DNA of 64,000 nucleotides from Heracleum sosnowskyi (GCA_030848705.1 CM061243.1:4002001-4066000), one strand, 5' to 3'. Positions 1 to 11,319 are shown, counted from the stretch's first letter. Translations and numbers: made by a program. The notes: a model not told the origin generated them from the sequence alone.

Positions 1-107
1 AAAATAGTGAAACTCTAGAAAAATATATTAAACCTTAAATAGGATTTAAGTTAGTTGATGTAATATTTGTTGAATTAAATTTTAAATAGGATTGACTTTT
101 ATATATT
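1..107. repeat. Segmental duplication copy 1, left piece
   Basis: AT-rich non-coding DNA that matches about 48143-48248 almost base for base. It is cut off at base 107 by insertion of element A; the same sequence resumes at 16798. The last five bases (103-107, ATATT) are the left target-site duplication of A. No gene is visible. Confidence 0.85.
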
Positions 108-779
108 TGTTGTGGAATAAAAACTGAGCTTACGAATTTAATGCGAGGGTTTAATGAGCTTCGAGCTTTAATGGTTGCACTTGTATTTCGAGACTAAATC
201 GGTCCTCACAAGATGCCTACGTATCTCAATTCGTTATTGAGAATCAAGCCAAAGACGTAGTTCTTGGTGTTGCCCTCGGGGCTATGGCGGCAGGGGCACA
301 CCAAGGATGTAGTGACTTGTATGTCATTATTCGAGGATGAAGTCTAAAACGTAGTTCTAGGGGTGCCTTTGTGGCTTGTTGCGCCTTCGAGGCGTTGTGA
401 CGTATGGAGCTGTGCCCAAAACGTAGTTCTGATTGTAGGATCAGGGTCCTTATATAGGCGTCTAGAGCCTAGTATTTATGGTATGTTTAGGAGTCTTAGC
501 GAATAAGTCTCCTTATTGATAATGGATAAACATTGTATTTCTTGCAGGATAAGTCTTTTCCTTGTTGATAAAGGCTATGACTCATTAATTACCTTTAATT
601 GGGATTCCGGATCCTTCTTTGATGAATTTACCATATTTTGGACTCTTTTTATGAGCTGTATATTTTCCCTATTTATTAATTACGAAATTAATAAATAATC
701 TGGGTTTTGGGCCTTAAATACTTGGCCTTTCCAAAGAATCAACAATTATATTTCTATAATTACTTTTCTATCCATATCA
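108..779 (-). repeat. Element A 3' LTR
   Basis: 672 bp, identical to 16126-16797 except two substitutions. On the sense (minus) strand it starts TGATATGG and ends with AACA. A TATA box (TATATAAG on the minus strand) lies at 449-456. The LTR holds one copy of the CAGAACTACGTTTTG... unit that is tandemly amplified in the solo LTR at 62777-63542. A 60-codon ORF at 516-698 occurs in both LTRs and is not taken as a gene. Confidence 0.95.
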
Positions 780-793
780 TTTTCCCCCCAACT
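780..793 (-). other. Element A polypurine tract
   Basis: On the minus strand the sequence GAAGTTGGGGGGAAAA lies directly before the 3' LTR. This is the expected place and composition for the plus-strand DNA primer of an LTR retrotransposon. Confidence 0.85.
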
Positions 794-849
794 TCTGGGA
801 AAATCTCCTTGGGGTTTTCGTAGAAGTTATAACGTGTTTTTCCTCAAAA

Positions 850-1445
850 TTTTCCATTTTTAAGGGCATTTTCGACCTCAAATTAGGTCATTTTTGACCC
901 CCTTTTCGACCAGAAACAAGTCATTTTTGACCTGAAATTCGACCAGGAAACAGGTCATTTTCGACCTGAAATTCGACCTGGATTTCGACCTCGACTAGAG
1001 TGAGGTCGAACGTTTCGACCTCGATTTTTAAGTCTTTTTCGACCTCGAGCCTTCGACCTCGATCCAGCCTTTTTTCGACCTCGATTGGTCCCAGGTCGAT
1101 GGTTTCGACCTCGATTTACCAGCCATTTTCGACCTCGGTCGTTCGACCTCGATCCAGCCTTTTTCGACCAGGATTTTCAGGTCATTTTCGACCTGGGTCA
1201 TTTGACCTTGATCCCTCATACTTTCGACCTCAAATTGGTGCGAGATCGAATGCCTCGAGCTCATTTTCTGGGCCATTTTCGACCTCGAGCCTTCGAACTC
1301 GTTCCAGGGTCTTTTCGACCTTAGATCTTTAATTTTTGTGCCTTATTTTGGTGCGAAATCGATGGATACGACCTCGATTTCTCGTATATTTTCGACTTCG
1401 GTCGTACGACTTCGTTCTAAGGTTTTTTCGACCTCAAATCTTCAA
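850..1445 (-). repeat. Tandem-like TTTTCGACCTCGA repeats in element A 3' UTR
   Basis: About 600 bp built from irregular copies of a unit like TTTTCGACCTCGA (plus strand), alternating with CTCGATCCAGCC and GGTCGAACG variants. The spacing is uneven and copies differ. The repeats keep several frames open on both strands, which explains ORFs at 1000-1332 and 1028-1276 with Ser/Arg/Pro-rich repetitive products; I do not take these as genes. Variable tandem repeats in the 3' UTR are known for Tat-lineage elements. Confidence 0.85.
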
Positions 1446-2227
1446 TTTTTCGTTTTTGCCTTGGTTTCATTCCAAATTTCATTCTTTCTTGGGCCTTAAC
1501 TAGCCCAATTTTTAATTGGACTTAAATTATTCCAGCCTTGGGCCTTATTGGGCCTTATTGTTTGGGCTTCGAATTCGCCTAAGACCCAAATTATTTGGGC
1601 TTCAATTTCTATAATCCATAAATGGATTTGTGGGCCTTAACTGGCTATAAACAGTTGCCCTTCCTTAACCGGTTGGGTTTCCAGTCACTTTGATTATAAA
1701 AGAGTGGAATTTCCACTTTATTCTTCACTTCATACTTTCAGCTTTGGGCCTTAACTTGTTTAGGCTTTGAATTCGCCTGAGCCTCGAATTATTTGGGCTT
1801 TTTCTGGGTTTAAAATGGCTGATCGCGCTTCCCAACGTCTATGATAATGCACTAGGATTTCATAGAAGTTATACCGGTCTTTTTCGAGACTTGGGGTCTT
1901 TTTATCCCTTACATGGGACTTACCACCCTTTTTTGGGGATTTTAATATACACTAGTGTTTCTCGAGTATCGTCTTGGTGTAAAGTGTGGAGCGACCTACA
2001 CATTTACGACGATTTTGCCTTATTCGAGGCTAACTTGTCATTTGCATAAGCCTCTTACGTCTTATACCATCTTGTTTTGGCTTCAAGCCTTTCATATCGA
2101 ATGATGGAGTTTGGACTGAATGTCTTAGGTTTATGGGGTTTCAACCCTTACATAATATTCAAGTTTAAAAACTTGGATTGGTTTTATCAAACCTTATTTC
2201 TAGTAGTGAATCCATTCAGGAAACACT
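1446..2227 (-). other. Element A 3' UTR, non-coding
   Basis: The stretch between the subrepeats and the integrase stop codon. Words such as TTGGGCCTTA and GGGCTTCGAATTCGCC recur several times between about 1490 and 1800. No convincing reading frame; the 84-codon ORF at 2077-2331 overlaps the end of integrase on the other strand and is a shadow. Confidence 0.7.
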
Positions 2228-3064
2228 TTAAACATAGTAAACTTTCAAGTTTGCAGCATGCCAAGTCCTTGGCACCTCATGCCCCTCGAGGGTTTCTAGC
2301 TTGTATGAGCCTCGACCACATACGTTTTTAACGCGATATGGTCCTTCCCAATTGGGGGCCAGCTTGCCTTTTTGTCCGACTCCGGATTCCTCAATATTTC
2401 GAAGAACCAAGTCTCCTTGTCGAAAGAAACTTTCTTTAACCCTTAGGTTGTAGTAGAAAGATGCCTTCTTTTGATGTTCGACTATCTTCGCGTTTGCCTC
2501 ATCTCTAACTTCGTCAATTAGATCTAAAGCTAGACTCAAGCCTTCTTCATTTGTTTCTGGTTCATAAGCCTCAACTCTTGGAGACATGTGAGTAATCTCC
2601 ACTGGAACCACTGCCTCTGCTCCATATGCCAGCAGAAATGGGGTTGCTCCAGTGGTGACTTTGCAGGTAGTACGATATGCCCAAAGTATGGGGAGCAATT
2701 CGTCTACCCAAGTATTTCTGGAGCGTTCAACTCTTTTCTTCAGTCCATCTAGGATAATTCGATTTGCAACCTCAGTTTGCCCATTTGCTTGAGGATGGGC
2801 GATAGAAGTGAAGCGTAATTTGATATCGTTCTCATCACAATATTTCTTAAACTCATCGTTGTTAAACTGAGTTCCATTGTCCGTGACCAGGATTCGTGGA
2901 ATTCCATATCTGCATATCACATTTTCCCAAAAGAAATGCATCACTTGCTTGGTGGTTATCTTGGCTAATGGCTTAGCCTCAATCCACTTGGTGAAGTAGT
3001 CGATTGCTACTATCAAGAACTTTCGTTGAGCACTTGCCATTGGAAATGGCCCGAGTATATCCAT
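2228..3064 (-). pseudogene. Element A integrase catalytic core and C-terminus
   Basis: 278 codons continuing the pol frame after an in-frame TGA. Gypsy integrase core: the first Asp lies in VAIDYFTKWIEA (about residue 22), the second in LVTDNGTQFNN (about 62), and the Glu in HPQANGQTEVANR (about 98). This is the D,D-E triad that inserts cDNA into chromosomes. The C-terminal part has the GPY/F-type stretch WEGPYRVKNV and ends in NLKVYYV. No chromodomain follows, which fits Tat rather than chromovirus. The visible ATG at 3064 is internal; the protein belongs to the same polyprotein as the upstream pol. Cut off from RT by the stop at 3068-3070. Confidence 0.93.
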
Positions 3065-3067
3065 TCC

Positions 3068-5851
3068 TCACATGGCAAAGGGGATTGGTGAGTTTATAGA
3101 TGTCAACATCTCTGGTGGTTGCCTAACCACTGGTGCATGCTTCTGGCACCTTTCACATTTCTTCACGTAGCTTTTAGCATCTGCTAGCATGCTTGGCCAG
3201 TAGAAACCTAGACGAGTGATCTTATGGGTAAGGGCTCTGCCCCCCAAGTGCTGCCCACAAATTCCTTCATGTACTTCCTTCAGGTCCAATTCTGCCTCTT
3301 GAGGTCTCAAACATTTCAGATATGGAACGATGAAAGACTTCTTGTATAGGATTCCCTCAATCAGGGTATACCTTAGTGCTCTCACATACAGCTTTCGTGC
3401 TTCTGAAGTGTCGTTGGGTAACCACCCAGTTTCCAGATGAGCCTTGATGGGATCTATCCAACAACTAGCAACATCAATGGGTGCTACCAACTTTCCGTTG
3501 ATGCTTGGGGTCCTCAAGACTTGGAAGTATATACTCCCTGCATAGTTTTCAATTTCGGAAGAAGCAAATTTAGACAAGGCATCAGCCTTCATGTTTTCTT
3601 CCCTTGGAATGTGCTCTACATAGCATTCATCAAACTGAGTCATGATGGCCTTGACAAGTTTCAAGTACTTGGCCATGACTTCATCTCTGGCCTCAAATTC
3701 CCCATTTACTTGGGAAACCACTAGCCTCGAATCTCCACATACTTTCAGAGTTTTAACTCTCAAGGCTCCATCCAGCCCTAAGCCAGCTATGAGAGCTTCA
3801 TACTCAGCCTCATTGTTTGTCGTTGGGAAGTCAAGTTTTAGTGCATACTCTAGGAGGAATCCATCAGGACTTTGTAGCACTAAACCGGCTCCACTTGATT
3901 TTGTTTTTGATGCTCCATCAAAATAGAGCATCCAATATTCTTTGAAATCCATCTCTTGATCTTTCTCATCCTCCACTCTTACTTCCTGCCCCCCGACTTC
4001 TTGGTTGTCAATGGTACATTCAACCATGAAGTCAGCAAGTGCTTGAGCTTTTATGGCCGTTCGAGGCTTATACTTGATGTCGAATTCGCCCAATTCAATG
4101 GCCCATTTGATCAACCTTCCACTAACTTGAGGGTTATGCAAGATGTTTCTTAGAGGTTGATCAGTCAAGACCTCTATCTTGTGAGCCTGGAAGTACGTGC
4201 ATAGCTTTCTTAAGGCCATTATCAAGGCTAAGGCAAACTTCTCAATCGTTGAGTAGTTTATTTCTGCCCCATGTAGAATCTTACTCACATAGTAGATGGG
4301 TTTCTGAACCTTCAATTCTTCTTTTACCAAAACGGCTCCAAGGGCTGTGCTAGAAACCGCCATGTACAAATAGAGAACATCCCCTGGCTTGGGCTTTGCC
4401 AATAGTGGTGCCTCAGCCATGTATTTCTTCAAGGCCTCAAAGGCCTCTTGGCTTTCATTTTTCCATTCAAAATTTTTCACTTTCTTGAGTGCTTTAAAGA
4501 AGAGTAAACACTTCTCTCCTGACTTGGAGATGAATCTTCCCAATGCTGCCACTCTTCCTGTTAGTTTCTGGACATCTTTGACAGTCCGTGGTGGTTCCAT
4601 GTCTAGAATTGCTTTGATTTTGTCGGGATTGGCCTCTATTCCTCTCTTGGAAACCATCAGGCCTAAAAACTTTCCTGCGCCTACACCAAAGGCACACTTA
4701 GCTGGATTCAACATCATCTTGTGGTGCCTTAGCACCTCAAATGCCTCTCGGAGGTGCTTAATGTGATCGGCCTTTTCGAGGCTCTTGACTAACATGTCAT
4801 CTACGTAGACCTCCATGGTTTTTCCAATTAGGTGTCCAAAAATTTTGTTCACCAATCTTTGGTATGTTGCCCCTGCATTCTTAAGTCCAAATGCCATGAC
4901 TAGATAACAAAAAACACCAAAGTCAGTGATGAATGATACCTTAAAGATTTCATCCTTGTGCATTTTGATTTGGTTGTATCCACTGAAGCCATCCATGAAG
5001 CTGAGCATCTCGTGTCCAGCTGTAGCATCTATTAATGCATCAATCCTTGGTAAGGGAAAACAATCCTTAGGACATGCATAATTCAGGTCAGTGAAGTCCA
5101 CACACATCCTCCATTTTCCATTGGCCTTTTTGACCATCACGGGGTTAGCCAACCATTCTGGGAATTGTATCTCTTCAATGAACCCGGCCTCTAGAAGCTT
5201 TTCAACTTCTTGTTTAATGGCCTCTTGCCTTTCTGGAGCAAAATTTCTCTTCTTTGGTTTCATCATTTTTCTTTTAGGATCCACATTCAACTTGTGAGTT
5301 ATCAATTGGGGATCAATCCCTGGCATGTCAGCCGCTGTCCAAGCAAAAACGTCATTGTTCTCTTGAAGAAAAGATATGAGCTTGCTTTTCAATGGCTCAG
5401 GTAGTAGTGCCCCGACATAAGTCACCTTCTCCGGTTCACCAGGGACTAAGGGAATGAGGATTAAATCCTCAGCCGGTTTCCCTCTTCGGTCCTCATTGTC
5501 ACTAGTATCCATGTCTTCAATTGGGAGAACTTGCCCCCCGATTCCATCAGGCCTTAACGCGGCTACATAACAACTTCTAGCCATTTTTTGGTCTCCTCGT
5601 TTTTCACCAATCCCATTCCTCGTTGGGAACTTGATTTTCAGATGATAATAAGAGGCAACGACCTTGAACACATGAAGACCAGTCCTTCCCAAGATTGCAT
5701 TGTAGGTCGAAGTTGCCTTTATAACTATGAAGTTCAGCATTTGAGTAGATGTATTCATCCCTTGCCCCATGGTCATTGGGAGTTGGATAGTGCCTTCCAC
5801 TTTTGATTCCACCCCATTGAATTCGTATATGGGCATATTCGAGGGTGTCAA
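3068..5851 (-). pseudogene. Element A pol: protease end, RT, RNase H, archaeal-type RNase H, integrase N-terminus
   Basis: 927 codons in one frame between two in-frame stops. The first ~100 residues finish the protease region. RT follows (about 195-410) with VDFTDLNYACPKD, FGLKNAGATYQR and the active-site box YVDDMLVKS. A gypsy RNase H comes next (about 470-610; TDQPLRNIL, ALADFMVE). Then comes a second RNase H (about 645-780; YFDGASKTKSSGAGLVLQ, NNEAEYEAL), the extra archaeal-type domain diagnostic of the Tat lineage. The last ~60 residues hold the integrase HHCC zinc-binding region (H...H...CERCQKH). The frame opens with TTG right after TAG at 5852-5854 and ends at TGA 3068-3070. Both stops look like single-base changes in conserved positions (Gln and Trp by comparison with the family), so this is a recently broken polyprotein. 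Confidence 0.93.
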
Positions 5852-7117
5852 CTAAGAGTCAGTGTAGCCCATTTTGATGAAAGCATCATGGAACAAGATG
5901 TCCACTGAGGCTCCATTGTCGACTAGAACTCTCTTTGTTTCAGAATTGCCAATCACAGGTATGATGACTAGAGGGTCATCGTGGGGGAACTTCACCCCTT
6001 CCAAGTCTGAATCGTCAAAACCTATCGACACTTCTGTTCTGGCACGCTTCGGTGCTTCTCCAACCACAGTCATTACCTCTCGGGCATAAGCTTTCCTTGA
6101 GTTGCGGGAGGACCCAGCAGCAGTTGGTCCTCCAAATATCATATTGATGACTGGCCCTCGGGGCTTAGGGTTACGATCTTGGTCGTTATCCCTTATGTCA
6201 TAATCCTTCCTTTCGTAATTTCCTTTGTGACTTCCTTGATTCCCATCCTTGGTGAATTTGCTGAGTTTTCCTCTTCGTATCAGAAACTCAATTTCATCTT
6301 TCAGTTGCCTGCAATCGTCGGTGTCGTGACCAACTTCTTTGTGGAACCGACAAAATTGGTTTTGGTTCCGTTTGGACAAGTCAGCCCTCATTGGCTTTCG
6401 CCATTTGAGATCCTCTTCCTTTGCTATCTCCATTAGGATTTGACTCCTGGGAGTATTCAATCTTGCATACTCCGTAAATTTTGGCCCAAAATTGTTCCTC
6501 TTGGGTGGAGAATCAGAATCCTTTGACGTCCTGGGATACTTTTCCTTGACGTCGTACTCATGAATTTCCTTTCTTTTCTTTGAGTTTACACTACCGCCAA
6601 CAGTGGGTTCATACTTTCTCATGCTTTCTTCAGCCTTGATATATTTTCCGGCTCTATCTTGGAGCTTCAGCATGCTCTCGGGTGGATGTTTAGCTAACGA
6701 CCTTTTGAAGTGGTCATCAGTAGTTCCTTGTTGCAGGGCTATCATAGCCACCCTGTCCTCTAAGTCTGGGACTTTCAAAGCCTCCCGAGTGAATCGATTG
6801 ATGTAGTCCCTTAGGGCTTCATTCTTTCCTTGCTGGATTGCCATGAGTGATGCAGAGCTTTTCTCATGCACCCTTCCACTAATGAACTGATTGATAAAAA
6901 CTTTGCTTAGTTCCTTGAAAGACCCAATTGAGTTGGGAGGAAGACGGCTATACCATCGTTGGGCCATGCCTGCCAAGGTTTGTGGAAACGCCCTACACTT
7001 GACCGCATCGTTGGTTGGCTGCAACAACAGTGCGTTGGAGAAGGTCCTTACATGATTTGCGGGATCTCCCGTTCCATCATAGGCTTTGATCGAAGGCATC
7101 TTGAATTTTCTGGATAT
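5852..7117 (-). pseudogene. Element A gag C-terminal part and protease N-terminal part
   Basis: 415 codons from the internal ATG at 7099, open a few codons further to 7117 where element B interrupts the gene. The first ~130 residues are the retrotransposon gag capsid-like domain (FSNALLLQPTND, MAQRWYSRLPPNSI, LRDYINRFTREAL). A Tat-type zinc knuckle CRFHKEVGHDTDDC follows at about residue 253. The aspartic-protease motif VDNGASVDILF lies near the end, where family members have D-S/N-G. The frame ends at TAG 5852-5854 inside the protease region. Removing B and one TSD copy (AGACG) joins this part in frame with 15295-16092, so B split a then-intact gag. Confidence 0.92.
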
Positions 7118-7122
7118 AGACG

Positions 7123-8573
7123 TGTTAGGTCCTGATAAGTTTGTAGAAGGGGGGTTGAATACAAACGATACCTTTTAATCGAATTTGTCCTTTTTAAGAT
7201 TTAACAAATTTAGAACAAATTATTGCGGAATAAAACTGAAACAATATTCAAGTTAAATAAAACTCTATTAAACTTGAAGGGTGTTACAATTTTGATCACT
7301 GATTACAAAGAACTTGATAAAACAAATCTAGAATAAATTCGACATGAATTTATCTATTTTTGTAATAAAAAGGATCGAATACTAAAAAGTAGTTCGATAT
7401 AAAATCTAGGGATTATGATCCGCTAGAAAGACAAAGCAGTACAAGAGATACAATTCTTATGGATTAAATGTTAAGAATCAATACAAGAATTAAATCTCTG
7501 GCCGGAAATGATTTGCTTTGCAGTTTGAAGAAATAAAGACAGAAGAATGTAATGTTGAGTTCTGTGTCTTTTTGCTTCTGTATTGAATGATGATAATTGT
7601 AAAAGTCTCCTGCCATGTATTAATACCACTTGCATTTCTTTTAAATCCTTCACGTGCAATCCACATTCAACAGAAGTGAATTAAGCCTTGGAAGACTTAC
7701 AGAAAAACAATCCAATTTGCCTTGGAAGACTTTCGGGAAGACAATCTTTGCAAAGGGAAGACAACCGGGAAGACAGTGGTTTGGCCTAGGAAGACTTTCG
7801 GGAAGACTCTTCCTAGTTCATTTTTCTAAGTCTTCCTAGTTCAAACCTAAGTCTTCCTAGTTCATTTTTATTCTAATTTAAATAATTAACTAAATAAATT
7901 ATGTATTAAATTAATTCTTTACAGAATTAATTTAATAAATAATATACTTGATAGTATTAATTATTTATAAGAGAATAAAATAGAATTAGTTGACTTCTCA
8001 ATTAATTTCTTTTTATTCTAATTTAAATAATTAACTAAATAAATTATGTATTAAATTAATTCTTTACAGAATTAATTTAATAAATAATTTACTCAATAGT
8101 ATTAATTATTTATAAGAGAATAAATAGAATTAATTGACTTCTCAATTAATTCCAGAATCACTTAAAACTTAGATAAATAACAAACACAATAGTACGTTGA
8201 CACTCGATGCACTGTCTGGTTCATGAGTGACTAACGACAATGTTTGTTCTTTATCTATTTGACTTTAAGTAGTGATTCACTTCCTTCTCATTCAAGAACT
8301 CCGTAATCAGTATCTTTTTCTGTCACCACTTGAAATCTCCGTCACTTTAATAAATCCACTGAGCTTGAATACTTCACTGAGGCTTGATCAATAAATTGAG
8401 CTTCTTTCAATGTAGAATCACTTCAAGTCTGTAGATGACTTTAATCTTCATTCTTTGACATATATAATCTTCTGAGATTCCTGTGACATCTGAACTAATA
8501 TTTACTTATTACATTCTTGTTTAAGTTGAGTAGAATCCTCGAATTACAAATAGGCTATAGCATATGCCTTTCA
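7123..8573 (-). repeat. Element B 3' LTR
   Basis: 1451 bp, nearly identical to 13844-15294. Near its sense-strand end it carries the motif GTATTCAACCCCCCTTCTAC, shared with the LTRs of D and E. It contains a cluster of GGAAGAC words and a duplicated ~145-bp AT-rich block, listed separately. The small ORFs at 7471-7659 and 7654-7839 recur in the other LTR and are not genes. Confidence 0.95.
7687..8155. repeat. GGAAGAC cluster and 145-bp direct duplication inside element B LTR
   Basis: 7690-7857 holds seven GGAAGAC words on the plus strand followed by at least two inverted GTCTTCC words, so the stretch could fold back on itself. It is followed by two tandem copies of an AT-rich block of about 145 bp (7866-8010 and 8011-8155, both starting TTTTTATTCTAATTTAAATA). 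The same structure is in the other LTR (14408-14876), except that one GGAAGAC reads GGACGAC there. Confidence 0.85.
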
Positions 8574-8590
8574 ATCTCCCCCTATTTGTT
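8574..8590 (-). other. Element B polypurine tract
   Basis: On the minus strand AAATAGGGGGAGATTG runs directly into the 3' LTR. Position and composition fit the plus-strand primer. Confidence 0.8.
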
Positions 8591-8639
8591 TGTTAGAAAA
8601 TAACAACCAAATACCTAGAGGATCACTCAACTAAAACCA

Positions 8640-10190
8640 AGAAAAAGATAAGACTCTTAAACCTAAGTAAATACTAGAAAGTTCTGGATCAAATATGACA
8701 TTTCCAAATTTCACCAGTAAAGGTAAATACAAGACAGATGTTCCTCTAGACTGAACATATGATAACATTGAACCTGTCTTGATTTACCTAAGCTCTATAC
8801 ATAAAACATTTACAAAACAGAGCTAAATACCTTTACTCCCCTGAAACTCCTCCTTTACCTTTTATATCTTTTTCAGCTCCCCTTTTACTAGCTTCACCAA
8901 AAGTCTCTAGAAAATTCTTCCCCTTAGAAGTAGATAGAAACTTCTCCCCAAACTTCTGTAGAAACTTGTCTAGAAACTTCTCCCCCTTAGTTGAGGAATT
9001 CTCTACAGATTTAAATTTATGAGTATCTGAAGCCAGTAGGAGTTGAGATAGTTGATGGAGTTGATCTTGGGTAGTAACTTTGTCTTCAAGATTTCCTTGA
9101 GCAGTCCCAGCTGATTGTTGACAGAGGTGGAAGAAGAAGACCGTTCAACCACTTGTGCTTGCAAAAATTCTTTATCAGCCTGGGTTCTGAATAGATGTTC
9201 CTGTAGATCAGCTATGTGAGCTAATTACATTGCAGTGTATGTGTATGTGTGTGCACTCACTTGAATTTCTCTTGTAAGTGTATCACTCATCTCACGTGCA
9301 TGTGTTTCACTCAGTGTTTGACTCTTATCACTCAACATTAGCTGTCTGTTTGCTCCTTTTTGATCAGTACCTGCATTGAAACTCACCATAGCCTCTTCAA
9401 GAGAGGTCAGTGGTGGTGCAATGGGAGTTCGCAAATCCCGATCCTCAATCATGTCTATCAAATCACTTGGATTTGAAATCTGAATTGCTTCAGTGATAGA
9501 CTGACCAAGTTGCCTTCCACTTTCTCCAGATAAATCTGCGAGTGGAAAATCCCTTAGGGAGCCAGAGGTGTTCACTCTGGGAGGGGAGAAAATGATTCTA
9601 TTTGATTTGGCAAAGAATCAAATTTTCCCTCAGATGCCTGTGAAGGCACTTCTACCGTAACAATGGTAGGCACTGTAACCAGTTGCAGGTGCTCTGCTTT
9701 CACTGTGTCCTGAGTTTCATCTAATGAAATTGTTTTCTCCCATTGTGAGTAATGAGAGTGTGCTTGACTCAGTACAAAGTGCCATGGCCCTATGGCGAAT
9801 TTCAATAGATTCATCCTGTTGAGAGAATGTCTCTAGAAACAGTTCATTGGCCATTTCAAAGTCCATATCCTATTGAGAGGATACAGATGGGCTGACAGAT
9901 GCCTCAGTATATGTTGAATTACTTTAGAGGAGGCAGAGCTGTGGGATCACTCACTGTTTCAATCAAAATACTTCTTTATTTAACATTTGATTTCTGTTTA
10001 GGCTGAGAGGTCAAGTAATTAAGTTGTAGACTCATTGTTTGGCTCTAAGACCTGGGATAGAGATTGTGGATCTACAATCCCTTGGTCAGCCCTAACAACC
10101 ACTTGGGTTCAGCAACAGTAGAAGAAGTGGATTGAGAGATAGAAAGTAATACCTGAATTGGATTTGGCACTGAATTTCCAGCTAAGCAAG
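8640..10190 (-). pseudogene. Element B decayed third ORF downstream of pol
   Basis: On the minus strand, coding-like pieces lie between pol and the 3' LTR. One runs 9814-9572 (80 codons) and continues, after a frameshift near 9574, in 9575-9225 (116 codons). A further open piece lies between about 9230 and 9010 (QADKEFLQAQVVERSSSS). The products are polar, rich in Ser, Gln and Glu, with no transmembrane segment. The place and composition match ORF3 of element D, so I read it as the wreck of the same extra gene of SIRE-type elements. There is no recognisable enzymatic motif. A short GT-rich run (about 9235-9255) lies at one fragment end. Confidence 0.45.
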
Positions 10191-10865
10191 AGCTAGATCA
10201 AAAATAATATATACAATATATTTACAAAAATATTTAAGACAAATAGAAAATAAAAGATAATAAATAATAAGCAATAAAAATAATAAAAAAATAAAAATAA
10301 AAAATATTTACAGGAAACTATTTACATGCTACTATGCACAAACATTAGAAAACTGCAGAATATTATAGAAAATAATATAAACTTGCAGAAATATTTAAAC
10401 AACAATATTTACAATCTGAAACTAACTTAAATGATTCTTAAATAAATAAATTTTCAATAAAAATAAGTTTCTCTACTTAAACAATATGAGAAAAGTATTT
10501 TTAAAGAAAATAAATTATTCAGAATATTTAAATTAACAAGCTTTATTCTAAACAAGAATATTTGAATATTTTAAAATAAAAAAATTTCAATAAAAATAGA
10601 TTTCTCTACAATTTTAACTTGTAAAATTTGAGAAAAATATTTTTAAAGAAAATAATTCATCTTAACTTACTCAACCTAAGAAGCTTAACAATTAGACAAG
10701 ACATGTCAATAATCTACAATCAACATGCAAAAGAGAAATTGAGATGATAAAATAAATTTACAAGTGATTTAAAAAATATATATACAACAAATGAACACTT
10801 GTAAATTTAATTAAGAACAAACATAAAAATAAACAAAGTTAATCACTAAAACTATTTAACATACC
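10191..10865. other. AT-rich stretch within element B, nothing recognised
   Basis: About 675 bp dominated by AAATAAAAATA-like words with two weak repeats of AATTTTCAATAAAAATA (about 10448 and 10586). No reading frame or structural element recognised. It lies between the pol remnant and the third-ORF remnant. Confidence 0.6.
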
Positions 10866-11018
10866 CAATTTACCAACCAATCTGGTAAATATGGATTCAT
10901 CAAGAGATTTAGTGAAAATATCTGTTGTTTGTTCCTCTGTGGGTACAAAGAGTAACTCCACAGTACCATTCATGACATGCTCTTGGATAAAATGATACCT
11001 GATGTCAATGTGCTTTGT
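10866..11018 (-). pseudogene. Element B RNase H C-terminal remnant
   Basis: Translating the minus strand gives the conserved end of copia RNase H: KHIDIRYHFIQEHV, VELLFVPTEEQTTD, IFTKSL. It is fused directly to the N-terminal part of RT at about 11005-11020 and out of frame with it, so a large deletion removed the RT core and the start of RNase H. The junction lies in ACAAAGCA, which fits both flanking coding sequences, so short homology probably guided the deletion. Confidence 0.85.
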
Positions 11019-11319
11019 CTCTTGTGATTATGCCATCTTTATCTAATTTATTTCTGAATACCCACCGAGTACCAACTACTTTCTTGTTCTTCGGTCTAGG
11101 TATCAGCTTCCAAACTTGTTGTTGTTCAATTTGATTGAGTTCATCTTGCATAGCAATCACCCAATCAGGATCACCTAGTGCTTCCTCAATCTTCTTTGGT
11201 TTCATTTCAAAAAGAAACCCTGAATAATGATATTCATTTTGAGTAGCACTTCTAGTTCTGACTCCAACACCTGGATCACCAATAATAAGCTCAAAAGGAT
11301 GAGCTCTAATCCAAACTGT
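11005..11319 (-). pseudogene. Element B RT N-terminal remnant
   Basis: Start of the copia reverse transcriptase: RTRSATQNEYHY, EALGDPDWVIAMQDEL, VWKLIPRPKNKKVVGTRWVF, then DGIITRDKA and a stop created by the deletion junction. The catalytic YVDD region is absent. The upstream border is an in-frame TAA (about 11320-11322) separating it from the linker part of pol. Confidence 0.85.

Noticed and set aside
516..698. 60-codon ORF repeated at 16534-16716
   Set aside because: Lies in the LTR of A in antisense direction; repeated only because the LTR is repeated.
1000..1332. 110-codon ORF and its partner on the other strand (1028-1276)
   Set aside because: Both are by-products of the TCGACC subrepeats in the 3' UTR of A; repetitive composition, open in several frames, no start context or homology visible.
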